DNA of 64,000 bases, taken from the NCBI RefSeq assembly GCF_040954645.1, contig NC_092808.1, forward strand, positions 80,043,889 through 80,107,888, read 5' to 3'. The position numbers and the translations under genes are program-made. This DNA comes from Diabrotica undecimpunctata. Lineage: Eukaryota > Arthropoda > Insecta > Coleoptera > Chrysomelidae. Below, piece after piece: positions 1-13,149 of the stretch. The notes under the pieces are model-generated. The model made no database searches. It was given only the letters and a program-made list of their open reading frames with translations, and was not told the origin of the DNA. The stretch's first letter is position 1. Each line of letters begins with the position of its first letter.

Positions 1-735
1 CCAAGTAAAATAAAAGATTGAGAGAAAGGATTGTACTCTGAATAATAACATTGAAGATTTTTGTCAATCGATAATCATTACAATTGGGCTGGACAACGAA
101 TCTGGCATAAAAGTAAAGAAAGGGACGAAAATTTATAATTTATTAGTAAATCAGTAAGTTTTTAATTTATGCACATTGCTTAAATATTAGATACTAATAC
201 GGTGTGTCCGCTTTAACATTAATTTTGTTTAACCTATAAATCTATCCCGTTTTAATTCTCCAATACTGGCCCATGATTTTCGTACCTGTTAGAGTATATT
301 TCAACTGTAGTGCCGGGAATTTCTAGGAACAGTAAAGCCTCACCAAACAAAGCAGTGGCGTTTCAGAAACTACTTATGATTTAAATTAAATTTTTAAAGA
401 CAGGTACACACAATTTATTAAACAATGATATTAGATTATATTTTTGGCAATATTGTACTACATTTTAATACATATTAATATAATATATCACATACATATA
501 TTGTATGTATGTGAAACTATGGACACGTATTACAAGTTACAGTATTAATAAATATGAATTACAAAGATTGTTTTAACTTTAAACCTTTATTATTTATATT
601 ATTACTCACTTAAACGTCACAAAGGTAAATAGAAGAATGTACGAAATGATTGTAATAAAGTTAAAAAATAATACATACATAGAGGACAGTTTGGAAAACT
701 TATATTCACATAGATAACATAGGCACATCATACTG
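1..735. other. AT-rich sequence, nothing recognised
   Basis: No coding similarity or RNA gene was recognised. The only structure noted is a palindrome at 489-513, with 10-bp arms (CACATACATA and its complement) around a 5-nt loop. Confidence 0.5.
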
Positions 736-745
736 TTAAATTATA

Positions 746-2090
746 TTATTTCTTTTCATAATCAGATGCACTGTCGTCGTCACTAGAATCAGTTAAATCA
801 ATCCTTAATTCTTCAGTGATTACATCTATGCGACGTTCACTTTCCAAATACTTATCTTCAACCTTGACAACATGTTCACACACTTTATTCCAGTTATCTA
901 CAGTTAATGGAACAAATTCCTGTTTCACCAACACTTTTACGACTTCTAACTTAAAATATACGTTTTGTTTTGCAATTTTATTTTTAATTTGCGCCCAAAC
1001 CAGTTATATAGGATTCAAGTCTGGATGATATGGCGGAAGTTTTAAAGACACATGTCCACATGCTTGCAGCACTTTGTCAAATTTATATTGAATATGATCT
1101 TGTTTGTATTGTTTGATGATTTAATACAATTGTGGTTTTAACATTGACGTTATAAATAGTAATATTTTTTTTGTCAACCAAGATATCATATCCATTTTTT
1201 TAGAATTACTAGTGGGTGCTTTATTTATTTGTACTTTATCATATGACGCACTATTAGTAACAACAACAGATCCAACAGGCAAATTGGAGATTAACTATTC
1301 TTTTATCCATTTTTCATAATTTTCTGAATTCATATCATCATTATAATCTCCTGTCTTAGCTCCTGACTTAAAACTCAAAAAGGCATTCTCTCTATCCCAT
1401 CGCTTTACCAGCATGTATAATAACCAACCTACTTCCTTTTGAAATGTTTTTAAACAATTCGTTGCCACTGTCATCTGTCCAGTTATTTGGCATAGTGTAT
1501 CCTGCATGTACGTAGCATATACAATTGACTTACCTTTACTTCTATAGTAACATTTCATTACGTTTCATTAACATATACAATTGACATACCTTCACTTCTG
1601 TAATATTTAATTTTGTTCAAATATTCAATGCGTAGAGCACGAATATCATTCCGTTCAATTAATAAACGTCAATTATCTTTTGTTTTCTTATATTTAAATC
1701 CTAAATCTTTCAGAATTCTGTAGAGAGAACTTACACTTTCAGTCCACTCGTACACCTCTTCAAGCCTTTTCTGCAAAAGCTTCAATGATACATGACAACG
1801 TTCAGTCTCATAAAAACGATGAATGGTATTTCTAATGAACTGTTAGTCGTACTTTCTCAAGTCTGTCACGGTTGATTTCCTTTTAGCAAGTGTTTTAGCT
1901 GGAAATGTTTGTATATTAATTGACTCTGCCTGAAAGATACTCCAGTAGCTTCACTCACACGTTGTTTAATACTGGTTCGATTATCTTCAGGAAATAGTAT
2001 TTGCATATATTTAAATACATTGTAAACTATTCCTTTGGATTCTTGTGTCAATCTGATCTGTTTACTCGTACTACACTTAACCATCTCCAT
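746..2090 (-). pseudogene. Tc1/mariner-superfamily (DDE_3-like) transposase, dead
   Basis: Reading leftwards, the protein starts near 2090 with a helix-turn-helix-like N-terminus (ESKGIVYNVFKYMQ, then a segment containing EATGVSFRQSQL). It continues through YRILKDLGFKYKKTKDN, then the catalytic-region motif FLSFKSGAKTGDYNDDMN near 1360, the segment KAPTSNSKKMDM, the end signature PPYHPDLNPI near 1040, and a serine/aspartate-rich acidic tail ending at 746. These are typical of insect DDE_3-type transposases. Several stops and frameshifts break the frame. The expected acidic residues are lost: VDE reads VNE, the expected D-N-A-P-Y stretch reads T-N-S-A-S-Y, and the glutamate after HPDLNPI is a TAA stop. 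A roughly 54-bp tandem duplication (around 1517 and 1571) lies inside. I could not identify terminal inverted repeats. It is certainly inactive. Confidence 0.75.
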
Positions 2091-2219
2091 TCTACAAAAT
2101 AGTTCTAATACGCACCTTTCTTGTTGAGACTCGATAACATAATGAGACTAAATTACGAACTTGTTTGAAATCCAGTGACTAGAAATTCTCGGAAATAATT
2201 CTTATCAGTTTTTTGTATG

Positions 2220-2240
2220 TCCTTAACGAGTCGTTAAGGA
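2220..2240. repeat. Perfect short palindrome
   Basis: Two 10-bp arms (TCCTTAACGA and its complement) flank a single G, just upstream (on the minus strand) of the transposase start at 2090. It could belong to the element's end, but I see no partner copy on the other side. Confidence 0.4.
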
Positions 2241-3235
2241 GTCATTAATAATGACTTTATAATTACGGCTTTAAGTTTACTGATACTAAATTAGAAATAA
2301 ACTTTTACCAACCTTTATAGAGTATCAATTACTAAAGATGGTATTATAACAAAAAAAAAAGTTTGGTATGTATAAAACAATCTGTGTACAATCAAACTAC
2401 ATTTAATATTTAATGATCCTAGATATTCTATTGTCTGCACGATTAACTATTTCGTGGAAGGGCTCTCTACTCGATTTGAAATAAGCTGTAGGTATGTAAT
2501 TCATGGTTTTGTATTGTTATTTTTATGTGAACAGGGTGGACTTTTTAAAAATAATATCTATAATTACCTTTCAATAGCGCATTTGTAATAAGCTGGCAGT
2601 GACAAACAGATAAATTTCCAGTAGCATTTTTTTTTGTTAAAATTTGTTGTTATCTTTGGGGTTTTTAATGTTATAAATAAAATAATTTAAAGTATTTTAG
2701 TATATTATTTTTTGGACCACTTTATTCTAGATTATTTTTCTTTTAATATCAATTTTACTAAAATTTATTCTGAATTATTTATTTAAAAAACCATTACTCC
2801 CATTTATAATTTCCACTAAAATACGGCTTATCTTAGAATTCTGTTTGTTTTGTTTTTAGGTGGACTGCCGTACTACGACAATTTTAAACTTATTATTAGA
2901 AAGTTAAATTCTCCCTGAAATTTCGACACATTATAGTACCACTGATTAAATAGCTTAGAATGTCAATGATTCACAAGAAATTACTGAGCATAACATAACT
3001 ATTTGTAAACCAAATCGTAGTTCAGATGTAAACATTATTTTTTCAAACAACGATAAAACAACCGAGATTATCAGCCACGATATGGCAGTTTACATACCCC
3101 ATTTAAATAATAACCTTAAGAAACTGAAAATCGGAGCTTATTTCTAAACAGAAGAGCAACCCTAACTCTCAAACTTGGTTTGAATTCAAAAGTTATTGTT
3201 ATTCTTAACAATAATCATAAGAGTTGTAACGGATA
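2241..3235. other. AT-rich sequence, nothing recognised
   Basis: No coding similarity, repeat partner or RNA gene was recognised in this stretch. Confidence 0.4.
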
Positions 3236-4400
3236 AAATTTGCCTACCACATTGGGTATCACTTGAGTATGACTGAATAGGGGCAACTACAAAGAAAGAA
3301 ATCAAAAAATACTTACATAGATTTCCTGGGCAACACACACAAGAAGGTTCCTAAACTATTTGAATTTGGACGCCGTGTAAAGAGTCTTTTTGCTGGATAG
3401 AAAGAAAGGTTTTTCTTTTCTAAAAAGTATTAACGGGTGAAAATCTTTTTAAAGGATATAATTCTACAACTCCTTGTTTAGAGAAACATTACATATTTAT
3501 TATTACTTGACATCAACAGTTATTATAAATTCTATTAACAAAATTTATCAACAAAACTTACAATGGAGCTATTTGTAACGATTTACAACAAGCGCCAGAC
3601 GTTGGGCGATACTTGTAGGAAATAAAATTATTATTAGAAATGAAAATATTTAGATTTTTTAACAAAGCTTACATTGAGGTTAACCTTTAAACAAAACAAT
3701 TCAAATTTATGGTTACGTACCAATTGTCAAAAAAAAAAGGAGAATACTGACTGTCATAAATATTTCGAAATGAAATATTAAACCTTTTTGAAATAATAAT
3801 TTAATTTTAAAATTAGATGCATTAACTAACTTGACAATCAGCTAATCCATAAAACTTATAATTTCATTTATTTACAATTTTTTTTGTTTGTTTTAAAAGC
3901 AAATTTTTTTTAATAATAAAAATTGTCTATTTTTACTTAAAAAAATTTTAACAAAAAAAGTACGTTATATCACTCTGGCTGATGTATTTCTTAAGAAAGT
4001 TTTTGGGATTGAAACTGGATAAAAACACTGCAAACAAACACAACTGTATTCCACATAAATTTATTTAATATAAAAATGGACAATGGACCGTGGAAATGGA
4101 AAATTCTTGAAAGTTGGAACTGATTCGGGCTTCGGATTATCCTGTATGACAACAAACTGCACTTTTCAAAACTCGGCCACTCAATTTCTTCTTAGAAACA
4201 TGAAAATCTCTGAAATGGTTGGAAACACCGTCTTCCAAATCTCTCAGATAAGGCACAATACAAACAAATCGATGATTAACTCAACAGAAACTGTCAGATC
4301 GCATTTTTTGAGTACAGATTCATCAGTGTTCCTGATTTTTGACCTCGGTCACTGGCTCTTCAGACTGGCGTTTTGTATGTGCCAGATGATTGGTTATTGA
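3236..4400 (-). repeat. LTR-like dispersed repeat, copy A (possible solo LTR)
   Basis: This 1.1-kb block is clearly similar to 54474-55140 (left part) and 60923-61640 (right part). Shared stretches include TTTGCCTAC near the left end, ACTTACATAGATTTCCTGGG, TATCACTCTG and GCAAACAAACACAACT, and AAAACTCGGCCACTCAATTT. In the second copy the repeat adjoins the 5' side of a minus-strand Ty3/Gypsy element, so I infer it is that element's LTR and that this copy is a solo LTR. The left edge differs: about 100 bp present in copy B is absent here. The open frame at 4083-4400 is only repeat sequence and is not conserved as a frame in copy B. Orientation is inferred from the gypsy body. Confidence 0.6.
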
Positions 4401-4789
4401 TTTGCAGTATCTGATACTGGTTATGGTTGCAGTATCTAAGATATCTGTAAATGAAATTGCTCAATTTTTGAATGATCTAAAACTCAGAAAAAGTTAATTA
4501 TAGGATGTAAATTAGTTGACTTAACATTATCAGATATATAATACCCTCATATAGAATTATCTTTCTGATGTTTTCTGTGATTTTGCCATATATCCTAGGA
4601 TTTTCATTCTGATATTTTCCGTGAGTTTCGTTCCTTGTATTGCTATGACAACTCTTTCTATTGAAAGTTGTCTAGAATGTTAGTGTATTAATTTTGGCTA
4701 TCCTGAATTATGTAATCCCGTCCTGCGGCTTGTGCGTAGCTTCTCTGTTACGGCAGGTTCTCTGTTTTATTTGTTGTTGGTCTGAGGAT

Positions 4790-5600
4790 ATGACATTTTT
4801 TTTGGGGCCTTTAAACAGTCTTTGTGGTTGTTTATAGCTTTCTTGGTGCTCACCGTGACACTTTAAACACTTTACACATATTTTATAATGTTATGTTTAA
4901 ATGGAATGCTTTTTGATAGTGGTAAAAGCCCTGGCAATTGACACATTGGATGGAGTGTAGATCTCTTCTTTTAACATATTCTTTATGTATTGATATGTAA
5001 GATAGATTGGTAGTATTTTTTTGGACTACTGCATTGTTTTCGTACACTACAATCATGTGCAGCCTTGACTCCTTCTTCTTACCTCTCTTTGAGATCATTT
5101 TTGTCACCTCGACTGCTTTGATGTCCCTTTCTACCAGATAATATTAATTTTTTTGGTGTCTGAGTCTGCTCTTCAGTCCAAATCCAATTAAGAGTATTGG
5201 TGGCAATCCTCTTTATACTAATCTTCCACAATTTTCATAGTCGATAGGTAAGGCAACTCATTCTATTATGTGCTTTTCCTCATTGTATGTTCCTAACAGT
5301 ACGCACGTGTTTCCATAATCCTTTATGTTTGTCCGCTGTAAGAATATATAATTTTTGGCCGTTTTTTATACCGTTGTGATTTTCCGGTTCTCGTAGCTGC
5401 CTCAAAAATTGACTAGATTCTAATATTTGTTTTAAGTTTTATTCTCTGTGGTCTTGTTACTATATTTTTGATCTCATCTGTTTTTGTTGTTGGTATTTTC
5501 TCTTCTTAGTAGGGATTGAGAAGTCTTCCTAACTCCTTTTATAATTTTTTTCAATTTAAAACTCTCCTATCTCTTGGGAGTGTAAAGCCTCATAGTAAAT
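4790..5600 (-). pseudogene. Non-LTR retrotransposon ORF1 (gag-like) fragment
   Basis: The minus-strand frame at 5107-4883 encodes a basic protein with the phrase YVKRRDLHSIQCVNCQGFYH, which resembles the sequence leading into the CCHC zinc knuckles of Jockey/I-type ORF1 proteins (QC-x2-CQ-x2-GH). The downstream frame, shifted, reads MCKVFKV, which would match the next knuckle (CVKC). Upstream to about 5600 a divergent, stop-containing frame continues. No endonuclease or reverse transcriptase follows, so this is an isolated ORF1 piece. The family beyond 'Jockey/I-like' cannot be fixed from what is visible. Confidence 0.45.
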
Positions 5601-5756
5601 AAACAAATATTATATTTTCTTTGATATAAAATTTCATTTTGTTTACACCTTTTACGTGCATAGATTAAACGCTAATGACTTCAGTATAGCTGGATACTAA
5701 AAACAGCAATTAGTATTACAGACAAATGAATTATTATTCTGTAAACTTTTATTTAT

Positions 5757-5880
5757 CTAGGTAAAAAAATAATATGACTTACTCACAATCAATGTATTAT
5801 ACCACCAACAATTAGTTGGTAGAATTGATTGTGAGTAAGTCCTATTCTTATTGCTTTTTACCTACTTAAAATGGACTCAC
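5757..5880. mobile_element. Miniature inverted-repeat element (copy 1 of the TIR family)
   Basis: The left arm contains GACTTACTCACAATCAAT and the right arm ATTGATTGTGAGTAAGTC, with TAGGTAAAA-type sequence at both outer edges. The arms are separated by only about 25 bp, which themselves contain the small palindrome ACCAACAATTAGTTGGT. The same arms occur at 14212-15001 and 53299-54035. Directly outside the right arm is AAATGGACTCACACAGGCAA, a segment also found outside one arm in the other two copies. This looks like an internally deleted derivative. It lacks the hairpin motif present in the longer copies. Confidence 0.65.
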
Positions 5881-6189
5881 ACAGGCAACATATTCAAAAT
5901 TTTTATTTATCTGTTATCTTGTTTTGCACGAGTCAAGCTAACACGTGAATCAATACTCGATCAGCAAATTAATTGCTTCTCCAAGACTTGCCCCAAATTC
6001 AGTGACAGCACATTAAGCACACATGTCAAAGTAGAGAGCACTAGAATGACTAGAAAAGGGGAACACACAACACGGCTAGAAAGAATGAGATGCAGGTGTA
6101 ATGAATCGAAAGTGCTCTCGAAAGTATCGATATACACTTCACAAAAGGAAGGGGAATCATCTGAAACAAGCATTCTCGATTAACAATAC

Positions 6190-7530
6190 TACCATTGGCG
6201 TGGGATTAGTATATTTTAGCTAAAAATATTAGACTAAGAGATTTATCTTCTTTGTCGTACATTATAAGAAGTTTACAATGAAACTGTTAGTTTGATAAGT
6301 AAACTACCCTTTACATTGTTACGTAATACATACAAATTTTTTGAATATTCATTTATTTACTTTAAGAGGATTTTAGGTTTTTTTTATTTAACCAGATACT
6401 ATTATTGCTTTCGTAATACCGGTATAAACCGGCCATATTGATGCCAATTGTATTATTGTACATTATGTATATTGTAGTGGGTGTAGAGAGTATATAAAAA
6501 AAATATCTAGTTGCATTTCTTTAGAACTCACTTTTTCTCTTTAAGTAATAGATTCGTATTCAACAAGCGAAATATTCTTTTACCATCATTTAAATTGTTT
6601 ATGATTGAGAAGTACTTTGCAGTCCGAAATTATAAATTTAAAGAGTAGATCAAGAAAGTTCAATAGCATAAATTATTACAGACATGCTTATAGTTTGTAA
6701 TCTTACCATAGAAATAATAGAAAGGAATTTGATTTTTTCCCATTATTTAAACGTTATTCTTTATTAATATAAATAGGAATAGATATTATATATTCCAAAA
6801 TGCAACTAAACATGTTGACCATCTCGACCAAACTCAGATAAATAGCTAACACTGTCTATGCTATATGAACTTATATGGATCCAAATTGTTTCAAAAACAA
6901 ACTTGTTTCAAAAACAAACAAAGGAAATCTGTTTCTAGAGTAATTAAGAAAACCATTTACATATTGAGTTCAAATATACGTTCTCCCCGAATATACTCCA
7001 AAATAGATCCAAAAATACCAAATTATGATTGCTTTTTTTTTAGATCACGTTTTGGTTCATATAGGCTTACACAATACATGTGTAGCACTAATAAAAATAT
7101 TACATCATTAAAAACTTTGATAACTGGGTCTTCAATGTTTTATAAGAAATCATTTCTGCATAAACAGCATACCTAAAAAGGGTTATAAAAAAATAAAAAC
7201 AATTGTATTAACAACAATTAATGATTATGAATTTCGATTCTAAACATAGTAGCTAATACGTGTTTTAAAATCGAGCTCTTAAAATTAATTTAAAAACTAA
7301 TGAAATACTAATAATCTTTTCGTTGATTAGTGATCCAGTAGTGTAATAACAAAAATAAATACAACAGAAACAGTAAGTTACTTTAATCATAACAGTTTTT
7401 ACTATTATCGAATATTATTTCGGAATTTAAGCATTTAAACTACAAAAGCTAGAACAGGTATACCTAACCTGTTCTACTTCAGACTACGAAGGTTGTTTGC
7501 CAGGACCGTACCCCATTTACAAATAATTAC
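6190..7530. other. AT-rich sequence; may include 5' UTR of I-like element 1
   Basis: No coding similarity was recognised. The last few hundred bases before 7536 may be 5' untranslated sequence of the downstream non-LTR element, but its 5' end could not be located. Confidence 0.35.
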
Positions 7531-7535
7531 TAAAA

Positions 7536-8800
7536 ATGGATAGTTATATTCAATCTAAAATTCTGATAGCTAATAATACACCAAACAGCTCCTCATCAAA
7601 TCAATTTAAGGGATCAATTTCCATAAAAAAACAAGCAATTATTTTTGATTCAATTGAAAATACCAAACTAGATGATTAATTGTCCGCTCTAAGTCTTCTG
7701 ATACAACCAACCCACATCATTTTCTGTTCAAAATTATCAAATAATAGAGTATGTATATATTTAGCAAACGAAAAAGAGGTTGAGGATTTTATAAACAAAA
7801 GTGAAAAAATTCAAATAAACCAACAACTCTTACAATCTCGTAGACTAATTAGCCTCAGTTAGCGATTAGTATTGTCGAATATCTGTCCCTCAATCCCGCA
7901 CTCAGTCCCAATATCTGCATTATAATCACATGGATTAAATCTTCTGTCATCTATAAGATTCCTAAGAATAGGCACATCAACACCACAATTCTAGCATATT
8001 TTGAGTATCAGACGACAAACATACATATCTTTACTAAATAACCAGCCCCTACCTGATTCTTTTCTTATCACACATGAGGAAACGATATACAGGATTTACC
8101 TATCATTAGATAACCAAGCTTGCCAAATATGTAAGCAAACCAACCACTTAACAAAAAACTGATCAATGTCTACTGCGATTACAACAGATCATTCAACATC
8201 AAATAATCAAGTTCCAAATATAGAGCCAATTGAAAATACAACTAATCTATCAACTCAAAAAACCCAGACAAACACTTAACAACAAAAATCAAAAGAAGAA
8301 AGCACACAACAAGAATCCCAACCAGAAACTATCCAACAACAAAAACCACACATGCAGCCAACCAAACAAGATTCACAAACAACAAATGACCCAAAAATAG
8401 ATCTATAAAATAAGGCAACGCATATAAACACAGAACAAACGCACAATCTCCCAAATTTTTCCACCAGCTACTACATCTAAAGAGGAACCTACTTTTATTA
8501 CACCAAAAAATAAAGAGAAGAAAGTAAAATCAGATCAAAATGTCAAACCACAAAATAGACTAGAAGGAATGCTAAGATACTGTAAAACTTTATTTGATAA
8601 CCCAAACTCCAGCTACCCTATAATTTACGAGTTATTAGACATTTTGAAAACTGTGAAACTCACCAGACCCGTTGAGTATCGCCAAAATGTATACAGAAGA
8701 AACAGCAGAGGTTACAGATCTATTAACTAATATATACTCTTACCTGAAGAACCGAAAAATTAGTCAAATGCACTCAAATAAAGAATAAAATATTAAAGCA
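7536..8800 (+). pseudogene. ORF1 (gag-like) of I-like element 1
   Basis: The frame opens with MDSYIQSKILIANN at 7536 and continues in the same frame beyond a TAA at 7677 with LSALSLLIQPTHIIFCSKLS and VCIYLANEKEVEDFI, a conserved-looking structured region of I-type ORF1 proteins. After a further stop the protein goes on with YRIYLSLDNQACQICKQTNH, a zinc knuckle (C-x2-C-x4-H) whose final cysteine codon is now a TGA stop. A Gln/Thr/Ser-rich linker follows (8170-8450). The product would be the RNA-binding nucleic-acid chaperone of the retrotransposon particle. Several nonsense changes make it inactive. Confidence 0.65.
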
Positions 8801-8918
8801 AATCAACTCAGACCTTGAAATAGACTAAGAAAGCGGCGCATCTACAGAAACTTATTAATATATCATTTTCAACTCTCTAATTCAATGAAACATAAATGGG
8901 TATTATACCCATTAAGAA

Positions 8919-11900
8919 ATGTTAAAATTATTAATTTTAAAACATAAACCTAGTTTGATATGTTTACAAGAAACCAACTTCAAAAACAACAAAGCTGATG
9001 ACTTAAAGAATTTTAATTGTTTTTTTAGAACTCGAAAAAATGCAAAAATTGCTAGCAGAGGGAAAGCAATCTACATAAAAGGTAACTTTAACGCTAAACC
9101 AATAAAACTCACAATAACTATCGGATTGGAATTAGAGTCATAGAAACAATTTCTTTTTTAATTTGCAATATTTGCATTCCCCCCAATAAAAAACCCGATT
9201 CAAAAGAAATTTCAAACCAATTAAATCAACTACATGCTCCACAAATAATAATTGGAGATTTCAATGCACATAATCCGTTATGGGGTTCAGTAAAACTAAC
9301 ATCTCTAGGTCGAAAAATGGAGAAAATAATAGAAGAAGTCAACTTAAATATCCTTAACGACGGACAACATACGCGCTTTGACATAAGAACATGTGAAGAC
9401 TCTAGCGAATAGATCTATTTATTTGCGAACCATCAATTACACATACCCTAACGTGGGATGTGTTACTAGATCTATATGATGGTGATCACTACCCTATCAT
9501 AATAAGCAATGAACTACAATCAACCAACTCGCAACAACTAAAATGGAACTTAAAAGGCAGGCACAAATTGGACAGAATTTCAAAATTACGTTGAAAATAA
9601 TTTGCAAAACATAAATAAAAATGTAAATATAGACAAAACAATATACTTTCTGATAAACGTAATCACAGAATCAAAAAATAAGTACGTTGAAAAAATTAAG
9701 TAAAATCACAAACATCAGTCGTTACTTTGGTGGGATCGTGACTGCAAAGAAGGATTGATTAAAAAAATCAAAACAAGCTTTTAATAAATTCAAACGACAC
9801 AAAACTTAAGAAAACTCTATAGAATTTAAAAAATAAAGAGCAGTCGCTAGGTATACCATTAAAAAAACCAAACGTGACTCTTGGAGAGAAAAAGTCATCA
9901 CAATACATAGTTCTCTACAATATCGCAACTCCTACAATAACCATATGGAAAAAAGTCAAGAAAATGCTAGATCCAAACCCCATAAATCAATCAACTTTCT
10001 AACTCAAAATAACACTATTTATAAAAGTTTAGAAGAAATATCCAATATAATAGCATTTACTTATGAATATAACTCAGGTAACTTAAATTATACTTCCAAT
10101 TTTTTAGATATCAAAATAAAAGAAAAAAAATACTATAGAATATTACTATCAAAACAATAACGATCTAAATATGCCAATAACAGAGGAATAATTAGAAAAT
10201 GTATTTCAGAATTATAAGAAAACTTGTCCTGGACCTGACATACCGTTTACATTTCTTAAAAATTTCGGCCCCCGATCCAAAGAACATCTAGTCAAAATCT
10301 ATAATATAATCCTATCCAGAAACGTGTTTCCTAAATCATGGAAATTTCAATCATAATACCTATTCTAAAACCAACTAAACCAAAATCAGATCCACAAACA
10401 TACCGAACGATATCACTCACATGTAGCATAGTTAAAGTATTAGAAAAAATAATAGACAATAGGCTTATGTGATATTTAGAATCAAACAAATTAATTATTC
10501 CAGAACAATGTGGTTTCCGAAAACATCGCTCAACTTTAGATAACCTTGTTGACTTAGAATCAGAAATTAACGAAGCATTCGCAATAAAACAGCACTGTGT
10601 TGAAATATTTTTTGATATTAGCAAACCATATACAGTTACAGTTACAGCAGATACAGTTTATAAATATTTAATCATTGAAACACTCAGCAACTGGTTAATA
10701 AGGGGTAACATATTAAAATACATTTCAATTTTTTTTAAAAACAGACAATTTCAAATTCGAGTTGACAAAACATATTCTCAAAAAAAAAATTCATTATAAT
10801 GGTATATCACAAGGATCAAACTTAAGCACAACTTTATTCTTAATAGCAATAAATTCGATATTAACACGAATTGGAAACCCCGTCAAAGCTAGATTATACG
10901 CTGACGACCTAGTTATTTTCTGTAGAGGAAAAAACATAACAACGATCCACAATCACATTCAAAAGCGTTAACACTCATTGAGAAATGGTCAGCTACAAGT
11001 GGACTTCAGTTTAACACTTTAAAAACGAAAGCAATGTGTTTCTCAAAGAGAAATCAAATCCAGACAAAAGAATTATATCTACACGAACAAAAACTAGATT
11101 ATGTAGAAGAAATCCGGTAATTGGGTATGACCTTAACCTTAAAGACACATATTCAACAGCTGAAAAAATCCTGTCTACCTGGTATAAATTCACTACGATC
11201 ACTTAGCTTTAAAAACTGGGGTGCCGATTATTCAAGTTTAATACTTATTTACAAATCCATAATTCGATCAAGGTTTGACTACGGAGCCATCGTCTACTCC
11301 TACAAAAAAAAACACATTTAAAGTTACTGGATATTATCCAAAATAGATGTCGTATTTCTTTAAGTGCTCACTATACAAGCCCCATTCAAAGTCTCTACTC
11401 GGAAAGTGGAGAATTTCCTCTTTCTTTCAGAAGACAATATGTACGCCTAACACATGCAGCAGCAGTGTCATCAAACCGAAATAATCCAGTACTTCATAAC
11501 GTTTTTGCTGATCGATTTACAAATAAATTTCAACAAACACATTAAATTAATAATCCTTTTTTATTTGCGTATACAATCATACTTATTAAAATTAAATTTC
11601 CAATTTCCAAAAACCTATAATACCTCTTGAATCTACAACCCTGCACCATGGACAATATCTATTCCTGCTATCGATATCAGTCTAACAAACCTAAGAAAAT
11701 CAGAGATATCATCAATCGTCATTAAACAAATGAAGACAGAGTCGGAGCAGCAATTTATTTGGAAGACTCCTCAGTTTTAAATTGTTTTCAATTACAACCA
11801 TCTTTTCGGCTGAATTTTTCTCAAATCTAAAAGAACTATAATTAAGTTAATACAAAAGAAAAACAAAGAAAGATGTATAATAATCACAGATTCTCTAAGT

Positions 11901-12449
11901 TCATTATCATCACTGACTCGATTGTACTGTGACAACCTCCTTTTACTTCTTATTAAAAAATATCTTAAACTATTTCAAATAAGAACATCCAAGTTTACTT
12001 TTTATGGGTGCCTTCTCATGTCGGAATTGAAGGTAACGAAGTTGTAGATAAAGTGGCTTAAAACGCACTAACTAACCTGATGTCTGAAGAAAGTAACATA
12101 TTGCAACAAAAATGGAAACAAACTTGGAACAACAGTCCATCAAGACTATACGAAGTCAAGTTCAGTGTGTGAAGTGTGCAGCAGTGTTCTGACGATAAAA
12201 TATTTTTTAATACAGTGTCCCAAATATAGCAGTGAACGACTCAAATATAGCATACCCAACTCTCTAAGATACCCAGATAACCCAGATATCCAAAAATATT
12301 TTCTTATCTTAAAGACTTTCAACTATTTCAAAAGATCTAAAACATACATTGTAATACACATACATATTATTATTGCAAACTTATGTATATACACTAATTG
12401 TATCAACTGTCATATTAATCTAAATACGCTAATGACCCTGCGTGGTTGA
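8919..12449 (+). pseudogene. ORF2 (endonuclease, RT, RNase H) of I-like element 1
   Basis: The endonuclease is visible as SLICLQETNF near 8955 and IIIGDFNAHNPLWGS near 9250. The reverse transcriptase starts near 10190 with a TCPGPD-type segment, then CGFRKHRSTLDNL near 10510, GISQGSNLSTTLFLIAIN near 10803 and the catalytic box LYADDLVIFC with YADD at 10897-10908. The thumb reads SRFDYGAIVYSY near 11270. RNase H appears as VGAAIYLEDSS (11740), IITDSLSSLSSL (11880) and VPSHVGIEGNEVVDKVA (12010). The C-terminal cysteine motif is CEVCSSVLTIKYFLIQCPKY at 12168, with the usual histidine replaced. Many stops and frameshifts interrupt it, so no active polymerase can be made. Confidence 0.75.
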
Positions 12450-12615
12450 TGCGTTATTAAAATAAAAAATATATAATTGTTGATTATCGATATAAAATAT
12501 AATACTTTAATCTCTAGATAAATCAGAAAATAGTAAAATATATCTAATTTTAAGGGCAGCAAATCTGGCTAATTGGTCTTTACCAAAGCCATCTAATTAA
12601 GAAAATAAAAGAGCA

Positions 12616-12969
12616 TCAAACTTCAGCAAAGGAGCATATCGCAAACAATGCAGACAATGCAGGCCTCGGCATTTGTTCCAATTTGGTATTGGTTAGTATT
12701 CGGGTCGTGATAAGGTGCAAAAATTCTGCTAAGGATTTTCTTTCAAAACATCTGAGTTTTGTTTTCATTGCTTCTGTCAGCGTTCCCGTCTCGCACCCAT
12801 GCATAAGCACCAGTCTAATCACTATTTTATATGTGCTCATTTTTGATGTTTGTGTTAGGCTCTTGGATTTAGTAGTATTGTGGAGGCTATACATACATCT
12901 GTTTGCTGCCTGGTTTCTCATTTTCATCTCTCCCTTGATATCGCTATTAAAATTATAATAATAATTCAA
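12616..12969 (-). pseudogene. RTE-like RT C-terminal fragment
   Basis: A minus-strand frame of 117 codons reads MRNQAANRCMYSLHNTTKS, then YKIVIRLVLMHGCETGTLTE and MKTKLRCFERK. This is the post-polymerase thumb/connection region of RTE-like reverse transcriptases (usual form YKT-x-IRP-x-x-x-YG-x-E-x-W-x-x-T). The catalytic fingers and palm are absent, as expected for a 5'-truncated insertion. It lies just 3' of I-like element 1 and in the opposite orientation. Confidence 0.65.
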
Positions 12970-13149
12970 ATAATAACGTTCGTAGTTATCTCTTCATAAA
13001 TAAATTTTGTTCTAACCTGAACTAAAATTATTACATAAATGATATTATGATAATATTGATTTGCTGAAGATTATCGCAGTTATTGTAGTAGTATATCATT
13101 TGACTGTTTAAAAACAACAATACTTTTTTGATTAATAATAATGCTACTC

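Larger units (their letters stand above)
7536..12480 (+). mobile_element. I-like non-LTR retrotransposon 1, degraded but nearly complete
   Basis: The order is ORF1 (gag-like), then ORF2 with apurinic-type endonuclease, reverse transcriptase, RNase H and a terminal CCHC-like motif. It ends in a short 3' UTR with ATGACCCTGCGTGGTTGATG and an A-rich TTAAAATAAAAAAT tail. The RNase H domain plus an ORF1 with a zinc knuckle points to the I group. Every domain is in frame only over short stretches. Target-site duplications were not found. It is more decayed than I-like element 3 (55141-60909) and lacks obvious nucleotide identity to it. Confidence 0.75.

Noticed and set aside
4083..4400. 105-codon plus-strand frame
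   Set aside because: It lies in the LTR-like repeat, and the homologous stretch at 61275-61475 does not keep the frame.
12683..12958. 91-codon plus-strand frame
   Set aside because: It is the shadow of the minus-strand RTE fragment with clear RT similarity.
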